Source: Ferroplasma sp.
GTDB lineage: Archaea > Thermoplasmatota > Thermoplasmata > Thermoplasmatales > Thermoplasmataceae
Length of the DNA: 64,000 nucleotides
Assembly (NCBI RefSeq): GCF_031200575.1
Contig: NZ_CP133597.1
Span: 1,116,001 to 1,180,000 of the forward strand
Direction: 5' to 3'
In this document: positions 26,456-34,826 of the stretch, one piece after another
Layout of the letters: every line of letters begins with the position of its first letter
Numbering within the stretch: position 1 is the stretch's first letter
Made by a program: the position numbers and the translations under genes
The notes under the pieces: generated by a model
Database searches by the model: none
What the model saw: only the letters and a program-made list of their open reading frames with translations
What the model was told of the DNA's origin: nothing

Positions 26456-26492
26456 AACTATATATAAATATTCCTACTAATAGTTAAAGCCC

Positions 26493-27119
26493 TAATGGTG
26501 CCGGGAAAACTACAACACTAAAGCTGTTTACTAATTTAATTTTTCCCTCAGGTGGGGAGATATTTATTGACAAAATAAATGTTCACACTGATCCTGTAAG
26601 AGCTATGAAAAATGTTTCATCCCTCATAGAAGACCCTGAACCATATAATTATTATTCAATAAAGGAATTTCTTAATTTTGTTGGAATAATAAAAGGACTG
26701 AATAAGTCAGAGATAGCAGAACAAATTAGTAAATTTACGGAAATATTTCATCTTGAGAATCTAAACATGCGTATCAGAAACCTTTCCAAGGGGAATAAAA
26801 GAAAGGTTATGATTTCTGCAGTCTTGATGGGAAACAGTGATATTATTCTCCTTGATGAGCCATCGGATGGACTTGACCCTATTGAGTCGAAAATCTTCAG
26901 GAATATACTTAACAAACTAAAAAAACCAAACTCATTTTAATGAGTTCACATCTTATGTATGAGGTCAGTGAAACCTGTGACAGGGTTATTCTATTAAACC
27001 ATGGTAAGGTAATTGCCAACGATACGACCTCTCAAATTATTAAAATGATGGGGGGAGACAGGATAGGTCCCAATGAACTGGAAAATGCGTTTTTCAAGTA
27101 TATGGGTGGTGATGTTTAA
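26493..27119 (+). pseudogene. ABC-transporter ATPase, cut at Walker A and frameshifted
   Basis: The frame begins at the IS607 border with PNGAGKTTTLKLF, so the first 30 or so residues of the ATPase are lost at the P-loop itself. The rest is good: LSKGNKRKVMISAVL is a variant of the LSGGQ signature, and IILLDEPSDGLDP is Walker B. At seven A's (26919-26925) the frame breaks. With eight A's it would continue KKTKLILMSSHLMYEV (the H-loop) and end in YMGGDV at 27119, overlapping the permease ATG. The missing 5' piece was not found near the other IS607 copy. The exporter cannot be powered by this subunit as written. Confidence 0.85.
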
Positions 27120-27922
27120 TGGAAGAGGAATTCCAACATATAAAAATATTCTATAAGGACTATATGCACTTTGCCTCCAGATCAAGAATTATGCTTGAAA
27201 TGATTGTTGTAGATGCTGCAATACTCGCTTTCATAGCCTATAAAATATCGCAGATAGGCCACGTAAAGACGATCTGGACCAGGGGCACAGCGTTTTCTGC
27301 AACATTAGGAGGTTTTTCATATTTTATTATCTGCTGGACTGTTACCTTTATGGGAAGTTTCGCAATTTCAAAAGACTTCACAACAAATACCGCAAAATAC
27401 ATTCTTTCGCTTCCAGTTAAAAGAAGTAGTATATTTACAGGAAGGTATCTGGCTGCAACAACACTGGCATCCATAGCAACCGCTTCATTGTTTGGATTCA
27501 TAGCAGGGTTATCCTACTATTACTTCGGAACTATCCCTGTTACATTATTAAAGGCCTATTTCGTATCCGTATTAGTAGTTCTAAGTGCCATGTCCATTGT
27601 GTTTCTCCTGAGCAGCCTCATAAAAACGGATAGATTTGTTCTTATGGGTTCTATGTTTCTATTTTTCCTGGTCATGCCTGTTATTGATGGAATTTTCCAG
27701 CTCAATTCAATAAATGTAAACAGCCTCTTATATGTAGATGCAAATATGGTTACGAAAACTATCGGCCATACCCCGTATTTTTCCTATATTTCATTTATTC
27801 AAATTGTTCCACAAAATTATAATCTTTTAAACGCAAATTACGCCATTATTTCAATGATAATATATATTGTTCTATTATTTGTTCTGGGTCTGTTTATTTA
27901 CAACAGAAAGCAGCTCCATTGA
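27119..27922 (+). CDS. ABC-2 type transporter permease
   Basis: The 267-residue protein has six membrane segments. A soluble N-terminus precedes helix 1 (MIVVDAAILAFIAYKI), and the segment YILSLPVKRSSIFTGRYLAATTLASIATA is the conserved loop-helix of ABC-2 permeases; the last helix is MIIYIVLLFVLGLFIYN. It overlaps the end of the ATPase gene by one base (TAATG). Such pairs export small molecules, peptides or lipids. With the ATPase truncated by IS607 and frameshifted, this permease is probably orphaned unless another ATPase serves it. Confidence 0.8.
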   Translation: MEEEFQHIKIFYKDYMHFASRSRIMLEMIVVDAAILAFIAYKISQIGHVKTIWTRGTAFSATLGGFSYFIICWTVTFMGSFAISKDFTTNTAKYILSLPVKRSSIFTGRYLAATTLASIATASLFGFIAGLSYYYFGTIPVTLLKAYFVSVLVVLSAMSIVFLLSSLIKTDRFVLMGSMFLFFLVMPVIDGIFQLNSINVNSLLYVDANMVTKTIGHTPYFSYISFIQIVPQNYNLLNANYAIISMIIYIVLLFVLGLFIYNRKQLH

Positions 27923-27950
27923 AATTTATTAGGAAATTTATAATAACATT

Positions 27951-28559
27951 TTAAATTTTATTTACCGATTTTCTTAATGTATATGATTCTTTAATTAAGT
28001 CATGGTAATCAATGTTGTCATCTGGATACACCCCTTCCACAAGCCAGTAGTTTATGGAACGTGAAAGGATATCTGGATTATTCCTTTGAATCGAGATATA
28101 CCTAACATTTTCTAATATTTTGATGTTTCTGTCAATTAATCCGTTAATTTCCTCAGCATTATTTATGTAAGCACAATGATAACTTATCCATCTCTGTATG
28201 TTTCTAATTAAATGTGTAGTATCTTCCGGTGCAGAATTACAATTCTGTGCAACGGATATCAGAAATCTTACGTCGCTCGGAAAAGAGATAAAAATAATGT
28301 TTTGTAACCTTAAATATAATTTCAATGAGAACATAGCAGTTCTTTTATTCCCATCTAAAAAAGGATGAAACCTAATTATGTGTTCGAACAGGATTGCCGC
28401 TTTTTCATATATGTCAGGATGCAAATATTTTCCATTGAAACTTTGATTCATTGATTCGACTATACCATTCAATGTGTTGCTGTTATAATGTATTTTTATA
28501 CCTTTGGATTCGGCAATTATTTCATGTGCTAAAATAATATCTTTACTGTGGAAATTCAT
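27951..28559 (-). CDS. Fic/Doc-family protein, likely toxin
   Basis: The 202-residue protein carries the Fic motif FHPFLDGNKRTAMF (about 88-101), with catalytic histidine, acidic residue, glycine, asparagine and arginine all present. The G in DGN fits AMP-transferring Fic proteins as well as Doc-like ones. No inhibitory S/TxxxE(G/N) helix was recognised within the protein, so inhibition may come from the small frame just upstream (28571-28675). It would modify a cellular protein by AMPylation or phosphorylation and stall growth. It converges on the ABC permease. Confidence 0.82.
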   Translation of the reverse strand: MNFHSKDIILAHEIIAESKGIKIHYNSNTLNGIVESMNQSFNGKYLHPDIYEKAAILFEHIIRFHPFLDGNKRTAMFSLKLYLRLQNIIFISFPSDVRFLISVAQNCNSAPEDTTHLIRNIQRWISYHCAYINNAEEINGLIDRNIKILENVRYISIQRNNPDILSRSINYWLVEGVYPDDNIDYHDLIKESYTLRKSVNKI

Positions 28560-28570
28560 AAAATATCAAA

Positions 28571-28675
28571 TTATAATTTAGCTAGCCTTTCCATTACACG
28601 CCTAAAAACAGGATTATTTTCCATTTCAAATTCATAGAATTTTTTTATATTTTCTTTATTATCCATATCTATCAT
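28571..28675 (-). CDS. Small ORF, candidate Fic antitoxin (34 aa)
   Basis: An ATG at 28675 (or 28666) opens a short frame ending 11 bases before the Fic start. It contains IKKFYEFEMENNPVFRRVME, a strongly helical, charged peptide. Its place directly ahead of a Fic gene on the same strand suggests an antitoxin. It is short, and no inhibitory motif is plainly visible. It could equally be part of a leader. Confidence 0.45.
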   Translation of the reverse strand: MIDMDNKENIKKFYEFEMENNPVFRRVMERLAKL

Positions 28676-28822
28676 ACAATATTATCTCCATACTAATTTT
28701 TTAAAAATATCACAGAATATTATTTATATCTTTGCCAGAGAAGCAGTATTTCCGAGTTTGAGTTATACGGAGACAAATTTAATCAATATGGGATTATAGT
28801 AGAGCCATATACACTTGTGAAG

Positions 28823-30490
28823 CTATATTTTATGCTTATTTTCTTTCAATTTTTTAGAAATATAGTTTTTCATATTAACTGTATTCTCGGTAATTCCATT
28901 CTCTTTAAGCAAATATTTTTGAGTCCTCCCAGTTGGAGTTTTGGGAAGCGCATCCATAAATAATATATAATTAGGAGTCCAAAATGAGGGCATATTGTCC
29001 AGACAAAAATCTATAATTATTTCAGGATTTAAATCCGGAATCTTCGGTACTACAGCAACCATAACTTCTTCATCGTGACCATGAACTGCAGGATATACCG
29101 CTACATCCTTAATTTCAGCCATCCTCAATAATATCTGTTCTACTTCAAAAGATGAAATATTTTCTCCCATCCTTCTTATTGAATCTTTTGCTCTGTCAAC
29201 AAAATATATATTTCCTTTTTTATCATATTTCCCCAAGTCCCCGGTATGAAACCATAGACCTTTGAATGAATTTACTGTAGCCATAGGCATTTTATAATAT
29301 TCAAGGAATGTTACATATGGCAGGCGCGGCCTTATTACTATTTCTCCTATGTCTCCAGCTTTAACAGGAAATCCTGACGAATCCTGAATTTCAACTTGAA
29401 ATGGTGGAGTCGGTAGCCCACAGCTTCCAGGAGGATTAATTCCCTTGACCACATCGCTATAGGGAGATGTTACCGGTATACCGGCCTCTGTTCCACCGTA
29501 ACCCCCGGTAATATGAATATTAAATCTCTTCTCTGCCATCTCCCATATTTCTCTGGAAGAATATGCTATAGCAATGATATTTTCATGTTCTTTCTCTTCC
29601 ATTGATTCCTTTTGCTTAATCAGCATTTCAAATATGGGACCCACGGCATGAAAATGGGTGACATTGTACTTTTTAATGTCCTTCCAGAAGTTTGTAGGAT
29701 CAAATTTTTCAACCATTACCATAGTTGCATTTGCCATCATAGATGATATGGCAGCAAGATCCAGTGCCATAATATGGAATAAGGGCAAATAGACATAAAT
29801 AACACTATCTGATGAAACTCCACCGGCATCAATCATATCAAGTGCAGTCACAATAAACTGGGCATTGCTTTCAACCACAACCTTTGATTGCCCCGTTGTT
29901 CCCGATGTAAGTATCATTGCTGCAGGATCATAGCCTTTCAATTCAACAACGTGGTAGTTCCCGGGATTTCTAATTAAATTATCGAAAGTTTCTATATCCT
30001 TAAAATCGACTTTCAGATCTTTGTTATCACCAATTAAAATAACTTTTTCTACTGATTCCAAACTTTCCTTAACTGTCGAATAATTGTCTATTAACCTCCT
30101 ATCGATAAACAGAAATCTCGATTCAGGCATACTAATGTTATATACCAGTGGATCTTTTATAAACCCGGTATTTACAGTAACAGGAATGCAACCTGCCTTA
30201 AGTATGCCGAAATATGAAAACATCCATTCAGGAGAATTTAATGCATATATTGCTATTCTATCTCCATGTTTTGCACCCATACCAATAAGTCCTGATGCAA
30301 TTCTCGAACTGATATTATCTGATTCTTTATAAGAATACTCTTTGTTATTGAATATGATCCATGTACGATCCTGATTTTCAGCTGCTTTGCTTTTTATCAA
30401 ATCTACAATAGATGGATATAACTTTAAAGCCTGCTTGTATATGTCTTCATCATAGAAACCTTCTTTCATTTTAGGATCTGGAGGAAACAT
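28823..30490 (-). CDS. Acyl-CoA synthetase (AMP-forming), fatty-acid type
   Basis: The 555-residue protein has every core motif of the adenylate-forming family: the phosphate loop LTSGTTGQSKVV (about 193), the adenine motif GGYGGTEAG (about 335), HTGDLGKYDKKGNIYFVDRA (about 425) and the catalytic lysine in TPTGRTQKYLL near the C-terminus. It activates a carboxylic acid with ATP to the acyl-AMP and then the CoA ester. The length and RMGENISSFEVE hinge fit medium- or long-chain acids. It follows a TetR regulator on the same strand by 56 bases, so it is probably in that regulon and feeds the beta-oxidation enzymes elsewhere in the window. Confidence 0.88.
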   Translation of the reverse strand: MFPPDPKMKEGFYDEDIYKQALKLYPSIVDLIKSKAAENQDRTWIIFNNKEYSYKESDNISSRIASGLIGMGAKHGDRIAIYALNSPEWMFSYFGILKAGCIPVTVNTGFIKDPLVYNISMPESRFLFIDRRLIDNYSTVKESLESVEKVILIGDNKDLKVDFKDIETFDNLIRNPGNYHVVELKGYDPAAMILTSGTTGQSKVVVESNAQFIVTALDMIDAGGVSSDSVIYVYLPLFHIMALDLAAISSMMANATMVMVEKFDPTNFWKDIKKYNVTHFHAVGPIFEMLIKQKESMEEKEHENIIAIAYSSREIWEMAEKRFNIHITGGYGGTEAGIPVTSPYSDVVKGINPPGSCGLPTPPFQVEIQDSSGFPVKAGDIGEIVIRPRLPYVTFLEYYKMPMATVNSFKGLWFHTGDLGKYDKKGNIYFVDRAKDSIRRMGENISSFEVEQILLRMAEIKDVAVYPAVHGHDEEVMVAVVPKIPDLNPEIIIDFCLDNMPSFWTPNYILFMDALPKTPTGRTQKYLLKENGITENTVNMKNYISKKLKENKHKI

Positions 30491-30546
30491 AAAAAAATAT
30501 ACTTAAACTATCCATAAACTTTTTTATGTGAACGTAAATGTTTCCG

Positions 30547-31089
30547 TTAATAGGAAAGAAAATCTCGAACCAGATCCGTTGTGTATTCTTCTATGGATTG
30601 GTCATTCTCATCCCACCAGATAAGATAGCACAATAATGAACCGAAGAACGATCTTTTTTTGGCTAATGAAAGTTTCATATCTGCCATATTTTCCACACGA
30701 TTAAATATGTTGTCAAAGCTCGTGAAACAGAGATCCTTCAATTTATCCTTCAGGGCAGGATACTTATTCTTGTTGCTGATTGTATAAAGAAACAAATTCC
30801 GTACATCAGGGCATTTGTAATAATCAAGAAATTTTATGCCAAGGTCATGAAGGATGCCATTACCATCAAGATACGGTGTATCATCTATATAATTCATTAC
30901 CTCAATAGGTACTGATTTGAGTGCTGATGCTATTATAAGATTCTCCTTGTTTTCATAATAAAAGAAAATAAGCCCTTTGCTGACGTTTGCTTCCAGTGCA
31001 ATTTCATCCATAGTAGCAAGGTCATAGCCCTTTAGGGAAAAGACCTTTATTGCGGCATTCAGGATTTTTTCCTTTTTATCTATTTTCAT
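30547..31089 (-). CDS. TetR-family transcriptional regulator
   Basis: The 180-residue protein has the TetR helix-turn-helix at residues 5-50 (ILNAAIKVFSLKGYDLATMD, then ANVSKGLIFFYYENKENLI) and a variable helical ligand domain. Two operator-like sites in its divergent promoter (31122-31169) share the TTGAC-N6-GTCA pattern. With an acyl-CoA ligase after it and a transporter ahead of it, the ligand may be an acyl-CoA, as for FadR-type TetR proteins of other archaea; this is inferred. Confidence 0.88.
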   Translation of the reverse strand: MKIDKKEKILNAAIKVFSLKGYDLATMDEIALEANVSKGLIFFYYENKENLIIASALKSVPIEVMNYIDDTPYLDGNGILHDLGIKFLDYYKCPDVRNLFLYTISNKNKYPALKDKLKDLCFTSFDNIFNRVENMADMKLSLAKKRSFFGSLLCYLIWWDENDQSIEEYTTDLVRDFLSY

Positions 31090-31121
31090 AATGTATTATT
31101 GTAAATTGATATATTAATTAT

Positions 31122-31169
31122 TTGACTATCTGGTCAGAATCTTTATATAATAATTGACTATACGGTCAA
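31122..31169. promoter_or_regulatory. Two TetR-type operators flanking a TATA box
   Basis: TTGACTATCTGGTCAG (31122-31137) and TTGACTATACGGTCAA (31154-31169) start 32 bp apart. They flank CTTTATATAAT (31141-31151), the probable TATA box of the transporter gene. Each has TTGAC-N6-GTCA(A/G) symmetry. Binding at either side would block both divergent genes. Confidence 0.72.
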
Positions 31170-31185
31170 TATAGGATGATGGTAA

Positions 31186-32232
31186 ATGAAAAATAAGTTA
31201 CTATACGCTTTCGGTTCAGAATGGTTTGGCATGGCCATAGCCACGCTTGCAGTGGCACAGGTATTTTTCCTGGTATCCAGGTATCTCGATAATCTCACAT
31301 TGAAATATACAGGGGAGGTATTCTTTGGTCTCGGGATAATAATATTTGTGGTCATATTTATTTTATGGTCTATCCGTGGACTTACCATACATGACGGAAA
31401 ATGGAGCCACTGGAACAGCCTTACCAGATTAAGCTTTATTGCATTAATACCGATAATTTCCTTTGTTATCAATCATATACTTATAGATCTTTACGGAATC
31501 AGCAGCCTGATGGCTACACTATCTTTATACAACTATTTCTTTAGCTATTTCCTTGCACTGATACTGGGAATCCTTCTGGGTTACAGGCTTTATACCAAGG
31601 AAATCACTAAGGATGAAATCAACTATGCAATAATAATACCGCCGCTATCAATAGGCACAAGCATATTTCTTGCAACACCTTTAATAGGATATTACCATGG
31701 AAATACTGCACAAACAATATACTTTCTTGTTTTAATGGGTCTCGGCATATTCTTCTTCCTGTACATATTCATAGGTTCTGTTGCTCTATCCGGGCATGTG
31801 TCCAATAAATCCGGTTCAACACTTCCCACAGCAATGCTGCCTGTGGGTGTGTCCAGCCTGATAATAATCAATCTCCTTTCAATCACATCATTCGGGCCAG
31901 TTATAGGGCATATGACCCTGAACATAGGTACAGTAGAGTTCATTTCTATCCTGCTCTGGGGATTCGAAGTCTGGAATTTCCTGGTAATGTTTATTATAAT
32001 GTTCAGGAAGGAAACATTCGGTTATTTATCAGTATGGGCTTACGGTTTTCCCCTGGGCCTATTCGCCACATCAACCATAAAGCTCGAGGCGGTTACGAGG
32101 ATTGCTTTTTTGGGCGATATATTCCTGTTTATATGGATTGTCCTGATTTTGCTGTGGCTCTACGCACTGCTGAATACTTATATATTCGTCCACAGGATGG
32201 ATAGAAATATAAAACCCAGGCCATCCCAATAA
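31186..32232 (+). CDS. TDT/SLAC1-family membrane transporter
   Basis: The 348-residue protein has about ten hydrophobic segments. The front FGSEWFGMAIATLAVAQVFF and the later WAYGFPLGLFATSTIKL match the telluride-resistance/dicarboxylate transporter (TehA, SLAC1) fold, which passes anions such as dicarboxylates, sulfite or chloride. It is divergent from the TetR and acyl-CoA ligase genes and shares their operator region. It may export or import an acid whose CoA ester is made by the ligase. The family call is moderate and the cargo is unknown. Confidence 0.7.
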   Translation: MKNKLLYAFGSEWFGMAIATLAVAQVFFLVSRYLDNLTLKYTGEVFFGLGIIIFVVIFILWSIRGLTIHDGKWSHWNSLTRLSFIALIPIISFVINHILIDLYGISSLMATLSLYNYFFSYFLALILGILLGYRLYTKEITKDEINYAIIIPPLSIGTSIFLATPLIGYYHGNTAQTIYFLVLMGLGIFFFLYIFIGSVALSGHVSNKSGSTLPTAMLPVGVSSLIIINLLSITSFGPVIGHMTLNIGTVEFISILLWGFEVWNFLVMFIIMFRKETFGYLSVWAYGFPLGLFATSTIKLEAVTRIAFLGDIFLFIWIVLILLWLYALLNTYIFVHRMDRNIKPRPSQ

Positions 32233-32296
32233 ATAATTTTTATAAAGATTTTTTCCTATCGGTAAACATAAATATGCATTATGATTAGATTCATTT

Positions 32297-32902
32297 ATGC
32301 CAGATATGAAATATATATACATTACCGGTGGAATAACACTTGTCTTCATCTGGATAGTTATTATTATTTCGGCTGCTTTCAATCCCTGGTTTAGCGTTAC
32401 TGGAAATGCTTTGAGTGATCTGGGTGGAGGCAATATGCTTCTGAATGGGCATCCGGCACCACTATATCCGTACATCTATAATGTTGGGTTAATGATAGAG
32501 GCTATTTTTATAGCAGTACTTGCATCACTGTTTCTTTCAAAAAGCAAACAGAAAGTGGAGAATGCTGGTATTTCATTTTTTATAATATCGGCATTATTTC
32601 TTGCCCTTATAGGGATATATCATGAAGGCACATATCCCCATGATTTTGTATCAATATGGTTTTTTATTCTAGCAAGTATTTCTTATATTACTGTAGGAAT
32701 ATCGCTTATAATTAATAAAATGAAATATGGAATTCCCATTACATTATCCATAATGATTTCCTGGATTTTATATGCCATAATTCCTTGGCAATCAGTTGCA
32801 GAGGATGAAATATTCGGTATTGCAGTTATAGAACTTGTTGTTATTTTTCATATATTTTCATTCAGAAACCGGCTGGATTACTTTATAACCAGGAAAAGTT
32901 AA
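32297..32902 (+). CDS. DUF998 membrane protein
   Basis: The 201-residue protein has six predicted helices. NPWFSVTGNALSDLGG between helices 1 and 2 is the DUF998 signature, and GIYHEGTYPHDFVS is its conserved extracellular loop. The function of the family is not known. It starts 64 bases after the TDT transporter on the same strand and may be read with it. Confidence 0.8.
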   Translation: MPDMKYIYITGGITLVFIWIVIIISAAFNPWFSVTGNALSDLGGGNMLLNGHPAPLYPYIYNVGLMIEAIFIAVLASLFLSKSKQKVENAGISFFIISALFLALIGIYHEGTYPHDFVSIWFFILASISYITVGISLIINKMKYGIPITLSIMISWILYAIIPWQSVAEDEIFGIAVIELVVIFHIFSFRNRLDYFITRKS

Positions 32903-32932
32903 CATGGATAAAAGAACAGAAGAGAGAATATT

Positions 32933-34273
32933 TTAATTTTCTTCATAATATTCTAAGTATTCCTTTGAATTTATAAGCCAGTCATGTAATTTAACAAACT
33001 TGACTTTAATTCCATCGTAAGATTTTTCCTCAACAATATTTGAATTTACAATAATTCCGGATCTGGCATTGAATTTCTTTGAAAAATCTATTAGACCCTT
33101 AACTTCTCTTTTCATATTATTTTCATTTATCAGATAACTGACCTGTACAGGAGTTATGGTATTTTTTATTTTTATTATAAAGTCTATTTCATAGCCTTTT
33201 TCTCTGTAATAATATATTTCTAATAAGGGAATAATATTTTTCAATCTCATAAATTCCTGTGCAACAGTGTTCTCTATAAATCTGCCTTTATTTTCCATAA
33301 AATTATATCCAAAATAATATGAAAACGAGTTATCAATGGAATAAACTTTCTTTGGACTATTCTCCTGTTCCTTTAGAGAGTACGAAAATTTCTTCGTAAA
33401 AAATATCAGACCGGATGTTTCTATATATTCACTGTATCTCTGAATAGATTTCACAGGCAATAGTAATATGTCTTTCACTGATTTATATATATTATTAAAC
33501 GTTATTAGTGACGAAATATTGGTTAAATAATATTTAATTAAAAACTTTAACTTATCACCTTCCCTTATTTTATATCTATCCATTATATCTTTTAATATGA
33601 TTGTATCAAAATAGCTTTTGATCAATTCCTGGTGTATATCTTTATGCAATGTTGGGGCAGGCATCCCGCCAAATTTTATATATAATTCTAAATATTTTAA
33701 TATATTTTCTAAATTGATAGCTAAATCCTTTCTATCTTTGATTATTATGTTATTAAATCGCAGATATTCAATAAAAGATAATGGAGTTACATTTATATTT
33801 ATATTCCTGCCGGATAGAAGTGTTGAGAATTCAGAACTCAATAATTTAGATGATGAACCGGTAATTATAAATTTTGCCTTTTCAGAGTATGTTCTAACAA
33901 ATTTTTCCCAGCCCGGCACTTCCTGAGCTTCATCTATTATTATGATATTATTCTCAGTTTTTTTAATCAATTTTTTGTATGCATTGTATATGTTATCAAG
34001 TGTTTTAATATCATTTTCAAGTCTCTCATCATCAAAGTTTATAATCAGTATATCTTCCGGTGCATAGCCATTTTTGATTAATAATAAGGCAGCCTGCATC
34101 GATATGAATGATTTCCCCGATCTACGTATACCACTTTCTGTTACTATATTTATACCGTTCAAAAATTTAATTATTTTATCAGTATAAAAATTTCTTGATA
34201 TGCCTGTATCAATATTTTTCCCCCAGAAATTATGGCTTGATAGAATGCTGATATACTCTTCATCTGTAATCAT
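32933..34273 (-). CDS. AAA_14/DUF4143 ATPase
   Basis: The 446-residue protein has a P-loop domain with ESGIRRSGKSFISMQ (about 41-55) and Walker B NIIIIDEAQEV (about 110), followed by FIITGSSSKLLSSEFSTLLSG. The C-terminal half matches DUF4143, with YYREKGYEIDFIIK, a nuclease-like E-x-D-F-x-x-K pattern, near residue 360. These proteins are abundant in archaea, and their role is not established; the C-terminal part has been compared with restriction endonuclease folds. Two palindromes lie at its start codon and upstream of its TATA box, suggesting autoregulation. Confidence 0.82.
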   Translation of the reverse strand: MITDEEYISILSSHNFWGKNIDTGISRNFYTDKIIKFLNGINIVTESGIRRSGKSFISMQAALLLIKNGYAPEDILIINFDDERLENDIKTLDNIYNAYKKLIKKTENNIIIIDEAQEVPGWEKFVRTYSEKAKFIITGSSSKLLSSEFSTLLSGRNININVTPLSFIEYLRFNNIIIKDRKDLAINLENILKYLELYIKFGGMPAPTLHKDIHQELIKSYFDTIILKDIMDRYKIREGDKLKFLIKYYLTNISSLITFNNIYKSVKDILLLPVKSIQRYSEYIETSGLIFFTKKFSYSLKEQENSPKKVYSIDNSFSYYFGYNFMENKGRFIENTVAQEFMRLKNIIPLLEIYYYREKGYEIDFIIKIKNTITPVQVSYLINENNMKREVKGLIDFSKKFNARSGIIVNSNIVEEKSYDGIKVKFVKLHDWLINSKEYLEYYEEN

Positions 34274-34274
34274 T

Positions 34275-34323
34275 GTGTCATATAAGACATAATTTTATAT
34301 AAATATTGTGTCATATGTGACAC
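34275..34323. promoter_or_regulatory. Tandem palindromes at the DUF4143 ATPase promoter
   Basis: GTGTCATATAAGACAT (34275-34290, imperfect) starts two bases before the start codon. GTGTCATATGTGACAC (34308-34323) has perfect 6-base arms. The two are 33 bp apart and flank the AT-rich TATA region. The arrangement parallels the TetR and Lrp operators in this window. Confidence 0.62.
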
Positions 34324-34363
34324 GGAAATATGAAAGACAGATCGTGTACTATATTATATGTAT

Positions 34364-34550
34364 TTATAAAGCATACCTCTTGTTGAACATCTCTTTAATC
34401 TCATCATGGCATTTATAGTATCAGTTCATCTTCGTGAATGCATACCGGGAATTGAACTCTATTGACTTCAAATAGAATACCTTCATTGCAGAGTCCTCAT
34501 CAGCGGAATGATGATATTACCTTAATGCTCCTGCCTATCTCACCATTCAT
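34364..34550 (-). pseudogene. C-terminal remnant of a mutator-type (IS256-like) transposase
   Basis: On the minus strand the region reads GEIGRSIKVISSF, shifts frame, then DEDSAMKVFYLKSIEFNSR, a stop, and KCHDEIKEMFNKRYAL before TAA at 34364-34366. Eight or so residues of each stretch fit the C-terminal helices of IS256-like transposases. Two lesions in 60 codons show that it is long dead. The rest of the gene is absent. Confidence 0.5.
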
Positions 34551-34660
34551 GGTTATGGATAGTTTAAACTTATACACATCTAAATAGATATAGGAAGAGC
34601 TAATATATCTTACAATTAAAGAGTTAGATATACATTGTATGGGAGGATTATATGCTGAAT
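34549..34660. repeat. Left-end remnant shared with the IS3-like element
   Basis: ATGGTTATGG, a TTTAAA core and TATACACATCTAAA recur from 3201-3243, in the same orientation and with about 38 of 43 positions equal. As there, a GGGAGG ribosome-like site (about 34641) follows. No transposase frame continues. It is probably the stranded left end of a related element. Confidence 0.5.
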
Positions 34661-34826
34661 ATTTTTTAATTTATAGTATTATATAAAGATATGGAAATAT
34701 ATCCACTTTTAAACCGTCTAAATTAAATAGTGCATACCAACTGATCTATTAATACCACGGGTTTTCCATAAAGCCTAAATTCGGTAAATAAATGATCTAA
34801 AAATATAAAAAATATATTTTAAGAAA

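Larger units (their letters stand above)
24543..26492 (-). mobile_element. IS607-family transposon, copy 1 (1950 bp)
   Basis: The borders come from comparing this copy with the inverted copy at 39659-41599: the shared sequence starts GGGCTTTAAC and ends CAAGAACGG, and the flanks differ beyond that. Both ends carry GG, the dinucleotide target expected of IS607, and there is no terminal repeat or target duplication. It encodes a serine recombinase and TnpB, overlapping by 4 bases. The 9-bp excess over copy 2 equals the three extra codons in TnpB. It sits beside a truncated membrane gene on one side and at the P-loop of a truncated ABC ATPase on the other. Confidence 0.9.
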
